In this document: piece by piece, positions 8,231 through 18,245 of the stretch | Numbering within the stretch: the stretch's first letter is position 1 | Layout: each line of letters begins with the position of its first letter | NCBI RefSeq assembly: GCF_022012415.1 | Contig: NZ_JAKLTR010000001.1 | Coordinates: forward strand, 62,001-126,000 | Direction of reading: 5' to 3' | DNA length: 64,000 nt | Source of the DNA: Terrimonas ginsenosidimutans | GTDB taxonomy: Bacteria > Bacteroidota > Bacteroidia > Chitinophagales > Chitinophagaceae | Notes under the pieces: generated by a model | What the model saw: the letters and a program-made list of their open reading frames with translations, nothing else | What the model was told of the DNA's origin: nothing | The model's database searches: none | Made by a program: the position numbers and the translations under genes

Positions 8231-10051
8231 TTATGAAATCCGAACCCTGAAACTCCCATTCACAGAATGCAGAACATTCGACGCATCTCTATAGTCAATA
8301 AAGAAAACGCCTTCCCGGATACCGCCCACCTGTTTATCATCCCGGGAAAAATAAACCCCGGCGCTAATGTTGGTATAGTCGATTGCTCTGGACACTCCAT
8401 CCACTTCCAGGCTTTGCGGATAAATATAGCCGGCGATACCTTCTGCCGACCAGTATTCCATGCTGAAGCCTTTTCCATTCTCATCCTTCAATGTAAGCCG
8501 GTAGCCGATATTGCCAAGAGAAGCAACCGTTAACGTGGAACCAGCACCGTTGAGGTCGCTCTTTAATTCACGGAGCGTTGAGCCATCCCTGTAATTACAA
8601 TACAGCTGTGCAGGATTTGCACAGGTATACAATTGCGGATGATAAATGTATTCCCGCCTTGCGTGCAGGGGAAAGGAAACCGGGACGAATTGCGTATTAA
8701 CGAGATTAAAAGCTGCATCGTAGATGGTCGCAGTTATCAATGCATTGTTAGAATTATAACTTAGCAAAGAAGAAAATTTGCCTTTGACGACGGGAAACAT
8801 GAATTCATCATTAAAGACCATGGGGTTCCGCAGCCCTATATACCCGCTGGCTAAAGGCGCACCATTGCAATCAAGGACTGTTCCATTCAGCGTGAGAAAA
8901 TCCGGCCGGTCGGTTAGCGCGATCGTCTTTTCACCCGCAGCAGTAAAGCTGCCAAGCGGATAGTCCTTCACTCTCATGTCATACCTGTCACCGATACAAT
9001 CAAATGTAAGCTGCCTGTTTACTGGCACAAATACCAGCGCATCCCCCGCTGAGTTGGTTCTTCCCTCGGCGATCTCAGCTCCCTCACTTTTTACTACATA
9101 GCGAATATTTGCAACACCATTATCCGCGCTGGAACGCAGTCGAAGCGTTACATAAACGCCATCCGTCGGAACCGCAAAATACCAATAGCCCTTTTTTGTG
9201 ATCCTCTTTTCGTAGAAGTCTCCGTTTCTTCTGGCGTAGCCGTTCTGTTGCCAGGCCGAAAGCTCGTTCAGATTCCAGACGGGAATGCTATCTGGCCGCT
9301 GCTGAACACCAGCTGGGATCGGCGCACGTAAAATAATAGCGGCATCTGCATTAAAGAAAACAGTATAGTCATCAATATTGTTAGCTTTCGGAATTATGTT
9401 GTAAAGACCATACGCGTTGAGATACCAGCGTTTTTTTTCTACGTCGGCCATCGGGTAGCAAGGCAGCTTCAATGCATATTCAGCAAGAAATGGTGAAGAA
9501 TAGGACGTATTGATCGAATAAGTGCCCGCGTTACGGGGCGTTGAAAAAGCTTTAGCCGGTAAAACCAACTGGCCATTTCCCGGAAGCGGTAACGTAGTGG
9601 CGCTGTTATAGTATCCCGAACCTGCAGATACCAGCGGATCAACTTTTACAGTGACATAGTTTTTAAGCCCTTCCAGCGTCGTAAATACTTTAACGGCATC
9701 ATAGCCGGCAGACCGCGTGGGATTAGACACTTTTATTAACGTGCGATATTGATCAACAGACGCCGCTGCCGGCATGCCAAAAGAGCCGTAATCACTAACG
9801 TAGGGTATATACTGACCACTGTACATCACGTTATAAGGGTCGGCCGCCTGACTGATATGAACAGGATGGACCACCAGGCGAGTGGAAAGGGGATGTGCTT
9901 GAGGAATCGGGGTATACGCCGGAGGCTCCTGATTGCCGCCGCCGCCGTCCGGATCCGCAGGATCTTTCTTACATGCGACAAAAAACAAGGCAACGGACAG
10001 CAACGCAAAAAGCGAAAGCCGTTCAAAGCGAGCACATGGATAAGGTTTCAT
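8231..10051 (-). CDS. Large lipoprotein of unknown function
   Basis: A 606-residue protein with a lipoprotein signal peptide (SLFALLSVALFFVACKK, Cys27) followed by a Gly/Pro linker, so it is anchored in a membrane and probably faces the periplasm or surface. Most of the rest looks like beta-sandwich domains. A region around residues 385-450 (LNGTVLDCNGAPLASGYIGL) resembles a carboxypeptidase-regulatory or Ig-like fold. No catalytic motif is visible. It is transcribed away from the lipoprotein gene at 10294, sharing a ~240-base divergent region. Confidence 0.7.
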   Translation of the reverse strand: MKPYPCARFERLSLFALLSVALFFVACKKDPADPDGGGGNQEPPAYTPIPQAHPLSTRLVVHPVHISQAADPYNVMYSGQYIPYVSDYGSFGMPAAASVDQYRTLIKVSNPTRSAGYDAVKVFTTLEGLKNYVTVKVDPLVSAGSGYYNSATTLPLPGNGQLVLPAKAFSTPRNAGTYSINTSYSSPFLAEYALKLPCYPMADVEKKRWYLNAYGLYNIIPKANNIDDYTVFFNADAAIILRAPIPAGVQQRPDSIPVWNLNELSAWQQNGYARRNGDFYEKRITKKGYWYFAVPTDGVYVTLRLRSSADNGVANIRYVVKSEGAEIAEGRTNSAGDALVFVPVNRQLTFDCIGDRYDMRVKDYPLGSFTAAGEKTIALTDRPDFLTLNGTVLDCNGAPLASGYIGLRNPMVFNDEFMFPVVKGKFSSLLSYNSNNALITATIYDAAFNLVNTQFVPVSFPLHARREYIYHPQLYTCANPAQLYCNYRDGSTLRELKSDLNGAGSTLTVASLGNIGYRLTLKDENGKGFSMEYWSAEGIAGYIYPQSLEVDGVSRAIDYTNISAGVYFSRDDKQVGGIREGVFFIDYRDASNVLHSVNGSFRVRIS

Positions 10052-10293
10052 GATGGTGGTAAATTTGAACTTCGTGGCGAATATACATTGTAGAAACGAA
10101 TCTTTAAACCCGCCGCGGCATACCTACGCCGCGGAACTTTACGATCCGCTAGCTCATTTAAACAGGAAAAACAAAACCGATCGAAAATATACGTGCCCGG
10201 ATTGGAAATATTTCAGTCCGGCACAACTACCCTTGTCAAACAGATGAGGTACTTTCGGCCCTGTTAAGCCACCTTCGAAATTCAAGAACCAAC

Positions 10294-11580
10294 ATGCAAA
10301 CGTTTACTAAAGCACGCGCTTTTTACCTGATCATACTTTTCTCCATTTCCTGTTTCGCCTGGAGTGCCTGTGATAAAGATGATGACGACTCATCCAATCC
10401 CAATCCGGTACCACCCCCGGTAACCATTGCCGCACCGGTCAACCTGCTGGTCCACACCCCAAGAACCATTGGCTTTACTGTCGCCTGGGACAAAGTAGAA
10501 GGGGCTAGCAGCTATAATCTGTATATCGCAACGGATGCCGGTTTTACACAGCTCGCCAATGGCTATTCGCCAAAATCCGTAACGGCGAATACAGAACAGC
10601 TGGACGGCCTTAGCCGGAACACCCTTTATTATGTAAAAGTAGAAGGCGTGAAAAACGGCGTTCGCGGGCTGTCAGCCACCCAATCTCAAAAAACCAGTGC
10701 AGAAGATGTATTCATTGTTGGCTTTGAGAACGGTGCCTTGCGAGAACCAAGAGTCTGGGTATCGGAAAATAACCCTGTCTGGTTACAACCAAGCAACTCC
10801 AACCCTTATGGCGTTTTTGTGAGTGGGAATGACACATACGTGGCCGGGACTGCCTGGACCTCCAACGGAATAGCACTTTACTGGAAGAATGGACAGGCCA
10901 TCTTGCTCAGCAACAATCCGAACGGATCGTCCGCCAGTGATATTTTTGTTTCAGGAAATGATGTCTATGTCTCCGGAGAAGAACGAGGAATAAACAGGGA
11001 GGCCTGCTATTGGAAAAATGGACAGAAAATAAGTCTTGGGAATGGAACAGCTTCCAGCATTGTTGTATCCGGAACAGATGTATACGTAACGGGATCCGTT
11101 CCAAATGGGAGGGCAATTGTCGCAACCCTCTGGAAAAACGGCGTTCCTGCTGATCTCACAGACGGACAAAACACGTCCTTCGCTGCCAAGGTATTCCTGG
11201 CAGGAAAAGACGTATACGTCTGCGGATCTGAAGTGGTCAATAACAAACGTATTCCGAAATACTGGAAAAACGGAATCTCCCATACGTTGGAATCAAATGG
11301 ACTTGACGCTTCCTGCTCAGATATTTTCGTCAGCAATAATGATGTGTACATTTCCGGCTGGGAAATAACTACACCCGAAGGCGGCGGCTTCTACTGGAAA
11401 AATGGCCAGATGATCCGCCTGCCGGGAAGCACAAAAGCAGATGCCATTCATGTCGTAGGTGAAAATGTCTATATCGCCGGCAGTAGTGGGCAGGATGTGA
11501 AATACTGGAAAAACGGCACGGCGGTAACCCTGGCCAAGACAAATCGCGAAGCTTTTGTAGCGGATATATTCGTTCGCTAA
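10294..11580 (+). CDS. Lipoprotein with Fn3 domain and YWKNG repeat propeller
   Basis: A 428-residue lipoprotein (signal ending SCFAWSACDKD, Cys26) with an Asp-rich and Pro-rich linker. It has one Fn3 domain (~45-135). About six repeats of ~45 residues follow, each built on DVYV(A/S)G...YWKNG, which probably fold into a beta-propeller. The repeats suggest a binding protein on the cell surface, and no enzyme residues are seen. The gene ends before a convergent hairpin. Confidence 0.75.
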   Translation: MQTFTKARAFYLIILFSISCFAWSACDKDDDDSSNPNPVPPPVTIAAPVNLLVHTPRTIGFTVAWDKVEGASSYNLYIATDAGFTQLANGYSPKSVTANTEQLDGLSRNTLYYVKVEGVKNGVRGLSATQSQKTSAEDVFIVGFENGALREPRVWVSENNPVWLQPSNSNPYGVFVSGNDTYVAGTAWTSNGIALYWKNGQAILLSNNPNGSSASDIFVSGNDVYVSGEERGINREACYWKNGQKISLGNGTASSIVVSGTDVYVTGSVPNGRAIVATLWKNGVPADLTDGQNTSFAAKVFLAGKDVYVCGSEVVNNKRIPKYWKNGISHTLESNGLDASCSDIFVSNNDVYISGWEITTPEGGGFYWKNGQMIRLPGSTKADAIHVVGENVYIAGSSGQDVKYWKNGTAVTLAKTNREAFVADIFVR

Positions 11581-11757
11581 GCCAGTAATGCACCACCCGG
11601 TCCGGTATCCTCAATGTAGTAATGCTCAACAATTATCAGAAAGCTGGCACCGGCGGCTGGAGCACCGGATACTTTTGATGATGGAGATACCCGCACATGA
11701 AAATGGATTCATCAAAGAATTCGCAAGAATCCCCGCAACTCTAAGGATAAAATCGGT

Positions 11758-11799
11758 GGCGATCATTTTTCATCGACAGTGCCATGAAAAATGATCGCC
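11758..11799. terminator. Perfect 16-bp hairpin between convergent genes
   Basis: The arms GGCGATCATTTTTCAT (11758-11773) and ATGAAAAATGATCGCC (11784-11799) pair exactly around a 10-base loop. It lies between the lipoprotein gene ending at 11580 and the minus-strand operon ending at 11823, so it can serve both. Confidence 0.7.
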
Positions 11800-11822
11800 C
11801 GCTACGCCGGCAAACACCTGAT

Positions 11823-12383
11823 CTATAAGCACACCTCATCATCATCTTCTTCCATCTCCTGTTCCATCTCTTCACTCACCACTTCAATACCGTCCATATC
11901 ATCATCAACGTCTGAAGTTTCTTCCACTTCATTATGCTCATCAGTAATTTCAGCCACCGGCTCCTTAACCTCCGGTTGATCAGGGTCCTCATCTTTGATT
12001 TCCGCCGATTCTTCCAAGCCTTCTTCTGGTCGGACTTCTTCCTCTTTTATTCCACCCCGCTTTACCTCTTCCCAATAATCGTGAGAAGGGGTTGTACGAT
12101 CGATGTACTCAGACACCGCATCCTGCTGATCACTCTTTTCACGACTGCCTTTTAAAGTTGTTTCAACCGCATCGAGCAGACTGTCTGCAGTAGCGGCACT
12201 ATCAAGCTTTTCCTTTATTTGTTCGGCCTCTTTTGACTGTTTGTAAAATTCCAGGTCAGACCTATCGGTATTACCGATCCAGTATTTCAGGTCTTTCTCA
12301 TCATAGCCGCCCTTGTCCCACATAGAATATAGGCTATCCGGGTCTTTGCTTACATCTTTGCTATTGTCATTTGATTGTTGCAT
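11823..12383 (-). CDS. Highly acidic small protein, last gene of the HerA/DUF4407 operon
   Basis: A 186-residue soluble protein with no signal peptide or membrane helix. The N-terminal half is mixed (YSMWDKGGYDEKDLKYWIG). The C-terminal half (~110-186) is mostly Glu and Asp and ends EDDDEVCL. I do not recognise it. Such tails often bind basic partners or act as DNA mimics, but that is speculation. Its start lies six bases after the stop of the HerA-like ATPase gene, so it is almost certainly translated from the same transcript. Confidence 0.6.
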   Translation of the reverse strand: MQQSNDNSKDVSKDPDSLYSMWDKGGYDEKDLKYWIGNTDRSDLEFYKQSKEAEQIKEKLDSAATADSLLDAVETTLKGSREKSDQQDAVSEYIDRTTPSHDYWEEVKRGGIKEEEVRPEEGLEESAEIKDEDPDQPEVKEPVAEITDEHNEVEETSDVDDDMDGIEVVSEEMEQEMEEDDDEVCL

Positions 12384-12389
12384 AATTTT

Positions 12390-14849
12390 TTATTTTGAAT
12401 GGTGTTGAAATCGGTTCATTTGAACGAGCACGGGTTTGTTCAGTTGATCATCAAACACAATGGCTTCTCCGCATTGGAGAACCGCAGCGAATTCGATTTG
12501 CCCTGGCTGCAGGGACATAGCCTTGCCAAGATATTCCCTGTCGTCAGTGTCGCTAAGCCGGTGCATTATCTTCAGGTTCGTGAACTTAATAGCATCAGAC
12601 GGCAGTTTGCCGGGAGATTGCTCAATGATCACGATACCCTCTGCTTTGGCCCTTGCTTCCGCCAATAGGTTAGTAAACAACTCGGTGCTTTTAGCTGCCG
12701 CACCAGGAGTTTCGCTGCCTCTTGATTCTCCTCCTGTTTTTAACAGCCTGTGCGCTTCTTCTACAAATGTGATATGAAGCTGATTATCCGGATCATGAGA
12801 TTTCCGCATCTTTCTTGATTCATACAGGAAATTGAGCAAGAAGGCCATGATCAGGGCTTTATCACCATCATCACCTGTACTTTCCAGGTCAATGCAACAT
12901 GGCTCGTTCAGGATGATATCTGTGTTTCGTTCCAATAACGCCGCATCATTTTCAGCAGATTCAGGCGCAAATATTTGCGCAAGCTTACCAGAGGTAAATG
13001 CTATGATGCGCCTGCGAATGGAAGCTTCCACCTCACTGTTACTTTTGGCAGCGGTAAACCGGGACGCATCTTTAAAAAACTTTTCTGCGAAAGGTCCGAA
13101 TGAGGAAACAGAGGTCGCCATCCCGGATGCTCCTACCGCGGGCAGTATAAACGTCGGGTCATACAGCAGCGCTTCATCTCCGCAAAGCTCTATATAGAAC
13201 TGGGTAAGAAAATCATTAAAGATCATTGGCATCACACCTTCCATAGGTGCGGCTGCCATCAGGGCTGATTTGATCAACCCGATATGTTCAGACACCGTAA
13301 TGCCCGGCACCGGAATAAGAGGATTAAAACGCAGGAAACTTTTATCAATCTTCTTTACCCCATCGCGTGGCGTACGTAGTTGAAATCGATGAATCTTTTT
13401 TGCACCGGGTATTTCCCAGGTCGCTAACTGTTGATAATACTCTCCCTTCACCGGCTCAATCATCAGAAAAGGAATTCCATGCTCCATTATTTGACGGACC
13501 AATTGCAATGTTGTATTTGTTTTTCCTGAACCCGGCACTCCAACGATCAGTGTATGGCGAACAAGATCCTCGCTGCTGATCCTGTACAGATGTGACGCAT
13601 GCGCAGAGCGGAGACTTTCTCCTTTTTCCACACCTGAAGCCCTCCCTTTCATATAGCCTGGGATGATCGCTTTCGGGGTCTGCCTGCTTATAACGGGAAC
13701 CTGGAAAGGGTTATCGCGACGCGTATTCATACCAGGCATACCACGCTTATCTGCTACGGGTAGTGAGAAAAAGTTGCTGAGTTCCGCTTCCGAATAAACA
13801 TAGAGTGATTTATCCAAAAACTCCCCATACCCGTGCGGACGGCCGCAGACTGAATTTGGGAAGGTCTCAAAAAACAGGGATCCCTGTCGCCAAACTTCCT
13901 GTATGGTTGTTCCTGTTGGAACGACGGTGCCCAACACCTCCAGGAAATGATGGTCGGATCCGATCAATCCCGCACCGAGAGAATGTGCCACGCCCGCCGC
14001 AGCAGACGCATGGCTTGCAGCCACCTGGATGTTGATCGCATACAAAAAAGAAGCATGCCGGTATTTCTCCAATCCTTTTAAAAACTGCTGTTCTGTTAAG
14101 GAGCGTATTCCCTGCGCCTGGCAACTATCCAGCAGCAACTGATAGTAATGGTAGCCAAGCATTCGCTCAAATGCGGAAACTTCCTCTGTGCGAAGGCTGA
14201 TACGAATATGCACCTGGTCCTGCGTACTGCTCAGCTGCGTGAATACCATATACCAGTCAATAGTTGCTGGCTGCAGCTCATAGATCGCCGGTATACAAAG
14301 CGATGGAGCTATCCGGTCATTGAAAGGTTGCTTTTCTGACTGAGTAGTGGTCAGTGGTGCCAGAAATGGCACTTTACCATATTGAAAATTAAACCTGCCC
14401 GCAGGCAGGGTTCCTGGCTTTCTGCGAATGCTGTAGCAGGTATGCATGCCAATAGGTTGCAGGATCGCTTCGATCCGGGAAGCACTTACTTCGCGAAAAC
14501 AATATCCTTCGGGAAATAATTGCTCAAGATGTAAACGATAGATCATTGAGTCGGCAGAATGACTAACTGCTTTGTTCCTGAACCTGAGAAAGACAAGCAG
14601 AAATACCTGCACGCTACGTGTCACAGGACTATTCATCAACCGTAGCTCGAAGCTGTATTCCGAAATGTTATTCAGCCAACCGGCAATAGTGCGAAGGCAC
14701 TGGTTTTGCAATTGTGAGAATGCCTGCAGTTCTTCCGCTGAAATGGTCGAAGAATGTTCAGCAATGCTCGTGATCTCATAGACCCAGACCTGGTCCGCAT
14801 TCGCAAATTTAGCGGGGGTCTGAACGCTGCTTCCCGTATGAGTGCTCAT
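12390..14849 (-). CDS. HerA/FtsK-type P-loop ATPase (DUF87-like)
   Basis: An 819-residue ATPase. The N-terminal ~400 residues match nothing I can name. The C-terminal half carries Walker A GVPGSGKT (437-444), the HerA-type follow-up LMIEPVKGEY, Walker B FVEEAH (695-700) and a late ...IIEQSPGKLPSDAIKFTN segment typical of HerA/VirB4-like hexameric motors. Such enzymes pump or translocate DNA or protein. It sits between two membrane proteins upstream and the acidic protein downstream (gaps of 9 and 6 bases), so a membrane-associated machine is inferred. It has no nuclease partner such as NurA or Sir2 nearby. Confidence 0.8.
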   Translation of the reverse strand: MSTHTGSSVQTPAKFANADQVWVYEITSIAEHSSTISAEELQAFSQLQNQCLRTIAGWLNNISEYSFELRLMNSPVTRSVQVFLLVFLRFRNKAVSHSADSMIYRLHLEQLFPEGYCFREVSASRIEAILQPIGMHTCYSIRRKPGTLPAGRFNFQYGKVPFLAPLTTTQSEKQPFNDRIAPSLCIPAIYELQPATIDWYMVFTQLSSTQDQVHIRISLRTEEVSAFERMLGYHYYQLLLDSCQAQGIRSLTEQQFLKGLEKYRHASFLYAINIQVAASHASAAAGVAHSLGAGLIGSDHHFLEVLGTVVPTGTTIQEVWRQGSLFFETFPNSVCGRPHGYGEFLDKSLYVYSEAELSNFFSLPVADKRGMPGMNTRRDNPFQVPVISRQTPKAIIPGYMKGRASGVEKGESLRSAHASHLYRISSEDLVRHTLIVGVPGSGKTNTTLQLVRQIMEHGIPFLMIEPVKGEYYQQLATWEIPGAKKIHRFQLRTPRDGVKKIDKSFLRFNPLIPVPGITVSEHIGLIKSALMAAAPMEGVMPMIFNDFLTQFYIELCGDEALLYDPTFILPAVGASGMATSVSSFGPFAEKFFKDASRFTAAKSNSEVEASIRRRIIAFTSGKLAQIFAPESAENDAALLERNTDIILNEPCCIDLESTGDDGDKALIMAFLLNFLYESRKMRKSHDPDNQLHITFVEEAHRLLKTGGESRGSETPGAAAKSTELFTNLLAEARAKAEGIVIIEQSPGKLPSDAIKFTNLKIMHRLSDTDDREYLGKAMSLQPGQIEFAAVLQCGEAIVFDDQLNKPVLVQMNRFQHHSK

Positions 14850-14858
14850 AATAACGGT

Positions 14859-16490
14859 TTAAAGGTTTTTGAAAATGGAAATCTGGTACTGCCTGTCGCG
14901 GTACAACCGACTTTGCGGGTCAAGAAGATCTGCTGTTTCCACCTTCAATACTTCGGCCATGCCCCGCGCCAATTCGTTCGTATCCATTCCCGGGCGAAGG
15001 TGTTCGATCAATCTTTTTTCCGTCAACTGAAAATAGATATCAAACCAAACCGCACCCGTAGCGAGCCGTTCTTCCAGATCCGTTTGCCGCTCCAGCCAAT
15101 CCCCCACCTGCTCCATGTCTTTTGCTTTTTGCTCAAGTTGCTGCGTATCGGCGGTGTCAATGAGCCTGCCAGAACCGGTGATCACTATCGGACTCGATGG
15201 CTCTTCTATAATCCTTGTATCAACCGGCGGTGCAGGTGAGATGAGTTTTTGCACCTCCTGTACGATCTGTTCAGGACTGTAGTTAGGGCAATATGTCAAC
15301 AGCATATCACTAAGCTTGTCAACCAACCCTGCTCTCATAGCATTTCCGGATGCATGATTGGTACTGCTGATAGAACGGATGGTTTCATTCAGATCGCGGA
15401 AATATCCTTTCAAAGACACAGCTTCAACTGCAACAGATGAGGTCACAACATGAGACCCGATACGATACGAATTTCCCAGCATCGCGGCGGAAATCCTATC
15501 TTCCAGTGCACGGCCAATAAGACCCGCATTCAGTGAGCTCACAGCGTCCCAGGCCTTGATCGCATTCTGCTTGATGATAGCCGCAAGGTTGTCAAACAAT
15601 AGCTGATTATTCTCTGAAATACCGAACAGCAATTTGATCTGTTTTTCAAACAGGGGTGACAGCTGCGCGGCAGCGATGTTTACCATTACTGCCCGGTCTT
15701 TAGCTGCTGCATTTGACCATGTCATTAATCGATCAAGATCATCTGACCTCAACTCCGCAGGGAAGTTGGATACTACCGGCAAGAGATTGATATTGATCGT
15801 TGCATCGAAAGCCGCATTGTTCATAGGGATCTGACCCGTCATCGACAGTGACTTAAGGGGTTCAAAGAATACGACAGGCTCTCCGTCTATGATAACTGCA
15901 CCCTGCTTTTTTGTCCAGTTACCGGTCTGGGTGTTTTGGGTGTAGCACAAAATCCGGGAGACGTCAAAAAAGCCGTACACTTCAAACGGACTATAGATCT
16001 CTACGCCATCGGTCACTTTTGGGATTTGCAATGCGGGAATTTTGATCAGCCCTCCTGCAATGACGAGCAGCAGCAGAAAGTAAAGCAGTGAAATAAGCCC
16101 TGTTCCCTGAGAATAGCCTGTCGTAAGTATGCGCAGAAACAGCAACGCGCAAACAATCAGTAACACGACTCTCGGGCCAACCACGCACAGGTTCTTTTTT
16201 CCGGGTAGCCAGTAGAGTGCAGGCTTATCCTTAAAATAGTGGAAGCTCAAACGATCTCCTAAACGAATTAATGAATCGTTCGTGTACAGCAGGTACAATG
16301 AGCCGGCGAAAAGCGCGATGGAGATCCCAAAGCTCAGTCCTGCGCTCATTGATACGATCTGTCCCAGCAGACCGCCACCGATCGGTGTCCAACCTACCCA
16401 TTGCACAATAGCAATGAAAGTAGTAACAAAGGCTGGCGCGATATCGCCCAGCGATACGTCAGATCTTTTTGAGGAAATAGTTTTTTTCAT
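14859..16490 (-). CDS. Membrane protein of the HerA/DUF4407 operon
   Basis: A 543-residue protein. The N-terminal part has four hydrophobic helices (~20-40, 48-70, 105-122, 130-150). A large soluble part follows, with a SPFH-like pattern of helices and strands in ~160-400 (not a firm match). A Pro-rich hinge (~420) leads to a coiled-coil-like segment (QQLEQKAKDMEQVGDWLERQ, ~450-470). No catalytic motif is seen. It is encoded 9 bases before the HerA-like ATPase and 25 bases after the DUF4407 protein, so it probably builds the membrane platform for the ATPase. Confidence 0.55.
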   Translation of the reverse strand: MKKTISSKRSDVSLGDIAPAFVTTFIAIVQWVGWTPIGGGLLGQIVSMSAGLSFGISIALFAGSLYLLYTNDSLIRLGDRLSFHYFKDKPALYWLPGKKNLCVVGPRVVLLIVCALLFLRILTTGYSQGTGLISLLYFLLLLVIAGGLIKIPALQIPKVTDGVEIYSPFEVYGFFDVSRILCYTQNTQTGNWTKKQGAVIIDGEPVVFFEPLKSLSMTGQIPMNNAAFDATININLLPVVSNFPAELRSDDLDRLMTWSNAAAKDRAVMVNIAAAQLSPLFEKQIKLLFGISENNQLLFDNLAAIIKQNAIKAWDAVSSLNAGLIGRALEDRISAAMLGNSYRIGSHVVTSSVAVEAVSLKGYFRDLNETIRSISSTNHASGNAMRAGLVDKLSDMLLTYCPNYSPEQIVQEVQKLISPAPPVDTRIIEEPSSPIVITGSGRLIDTADTQQLEQKAKDMEQVGDWLERQTDLEERLATGAVWFDIYFQLTEKRLIEHLRPGMDTNELARGMAEVLKVETADLLDPQSRLYRDRQYQISIFKNL

Positions 16491-16515
16491 GATTTCATTT
16501 TTTAAGAGTTAGTTA

Positions 16516-18177
16516 CTAAGATGCTCTTCTCCATGCAGAAAATCTGCGGCTGACCTCTTCATCCGCCAACACTTCAAAATGGATATGATGGATGTTTTCT
16601 GTATTGTAGCTGATATCCACCAGCTGCGTACTACCATCTGCATACTGAACCTGCACACAGGCGTGATTGACATGCTGCCCTGTATTGTCCGTTTGCACAT
16701 ATACATAGCTGGCGCGCAATCCGAGGTAGCGGCTCAGTGCGATAAACAGTGCACTTATCTCTCCGCATACACCTGTTTTGTCTCGCTCCACTTCTTCTGC
16801 AATGCGGTACTTTTTCACCTTGTCATGATCTTTATCGTAAGGGTAGTTTGCTTGCAGGTAAGTGTACAGGCAATGAACAATCTCCCGTTCAGTTTTCGCA
16901 CCGGCGCAAATTCTGGCTGCTTTAGCGGCCATGCCTGCATCTATGCGAAAGGGATGTTCTGCAATGTTCTCTCCGATCACCATTTTGTACGTTGAAAGAA
17001 TGGAACCCTTCGGATCGGTTGTTTCTGTTACCTTTTCGGGATCAAGAATCGGCTGTCCCTCTACAGTGGTCACTTCTGGTCCTTCAACAACTTTGTTTAC
17101 CGCTTTTTTTACCGTTCCACGTACAGCATCGTTTCTTAATTTTCTCAGCTCCTCATCTACAATCCCGGATGAAGCTGTCAGCGCGCCATCAGCCGTACTG
17201 GTCAGGTTGTTAATAGTGTGTACATCGTTCTCAAGATTGGTTTGTTGGGTCGCGACCCCTATCTCGTGATTATAGGTAATTACTACAGCGGCAGCGGCAA
17301 GCTTTACCAGTTTCTCATAATCATCAAATAGCGATCTGTTCGAAAGCTTCAGTACAAGTGGCATTGTTTCGAGCAGTACGATTCCAAGAAATAACAGTAC
17401 CCAGCGAACAAAGACAGCAGGATCATCCATAAGCTCATACAGTGCACGGATCTGCGCCAGCTCATCGGTAGCGAAATTCTCCTCGGCTTCAGCCCGTTCT
17501 GCTCTGTAGGCGGAATCGAGCTTTTCTTTATGTACTGCGAGCGTGAGCTCAAGCCGGTCTGCCCTTGATCTGGCGGAATCATATGCGGCTTTTTTCATGA
17601 TGGTCCATGGACCTATACCGCGGAAACCCGAACCGCCCGTTCCATCCACTTCTTCCAGGTAGGATTTTTGCTTTTCATTCAACTCTTCCTGTGATGCGAG
17701 GAGAGGCTTCCGTACTTCCTGATCGATCTTTGATTCGTACCGTGCTTCGATCTCTTTGAGTTTGCTGTTTTTCTGGTCATTCAACCACTGAGCAATAGGT
17801 CCGCGGCAGGCTTCCAGGATTAATGGAGTCGATATCAGCGCAGCGAACACGAATGAAGCCAGTATCCTCATTATTGCAACCCAGCGGCTGTTCTGCTTAC
17901 CCATATACACGATGATCTGGAACTCCAGAAAGCCGATCAGCAGGGCCCACAGACTGGCAAAGGCAATACCCACTGCCATGCTCCCGCTCATTGCGAGTGC
18001 CGTGTGCAATCCGCTGAAGAACGCGAGGATCGCGCTGACGATGATGGAAAAACCCATGCCTGCCATACGGATCCGGTAGTGTCGGGGCAACTGCCGTGCA
18101 ATCTGGGGATCAAATCCTCCGGTCAACAATAAGAGAGTTGTGCTGCCGTAAAAAAAGGAGTGAACTAGTTTTCTCAT
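16516..18177 (-). CDS. DUF4407 membrane protein fused to a transglutaminase-like domain
   Basis: A 553-residue protein starting at MRKLVHSFF (8 codons after the first possible start). Residues ~1-290 match DUF4407: a short N-terminal segment (FYGSTTLLLLTGGFDP), helices at ~35-60, 65-92 and 100-122, a long helical Lys/Glu-rich loop (~135-250) and a fourth helix (~258-280). Residues ~410-553 form a transglutaminase/protease-like domain with Cys471 (TGVCGEISALFI), His505 (NHACVQV) and Asp521 (LVDISYN) in the correct order. It is therefore a membrane-anchored thiol peptidase or cross-linking enzyme. A repeat array in its leader suggests its own promoter. Confidence 0.8.
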   Translation of the reverse strand: MRKLVHSFFYGSTTLLLLTGGFDPQIARQLPRHYRIRMAGMGFSIIVSAILAFFSGLHTALAMSGSMAVGIAFASLWALLIGFLEFQIIVYMGKQNSRWVAIMRILASFVFAALISTPLILEACRGPIAQWLNDQKNSKLKEIEARYESKIDQEVRKPLLASQEELNEKQKSYLEEVDGTGGSGFRGIGPWTIMKKAAYDSARSRADRLELTLAVHKEKLDSAYRAERAEAEENFATDELAQIRALYELMDDPAVFVRWVLLFLGIVLLETMPLVLKLSNRSLFDDYEKLVKLAAAAVVITYNHEIGVATQQTNLENDVHTINNLTSTADGALTASSGIVDEELRKLRNDAVRGTVKKAVNKVVEGPEVTTVEGQPILDPEKVTETTDPKGSILSTYKMVIGENIAEHPFRIDAGMAAKAARICAGAKTEREIVHCLYTYLQANYPYDKDHDKVKKYRIAEEVERDKTGVCGEISALFIALSRYLGLRASYVYVQTDNTGQHVNHACVQVQYADGSTQLVDISYNTENIHHIHFEVLADEEVSRRFSAWRRAS

Positions 18178-18245
18178 AAACTGTGCATTGATTATTAGCA
18201 ATCCGGTTTACGAGAATAAAAGTACGGTCGCGAAATACCCTACCT

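Noticed and set aside
8113-8259. N-terminal extension of the AraC regulator back to 8259
   Set aside because: The extra 49 codons run through the CATTCGCG repeat and the end of the neighbouring gene; the start at 8112 mirrors the start of the decayed relative at 27610.
10113-10134. CCGCGGC/GCCGCGG hairpin in the divergent region
   Set aside because: Only 7 bp with an 8-base loop and no T-run; not enough to call a terminator or operator.
11934-12155. Plus-strand frame opposite the acidic protein gene
   Set aside because: Mirror of Glu/Asp codons giving Phe/Leu/Ser-rich sequence; a shadow.
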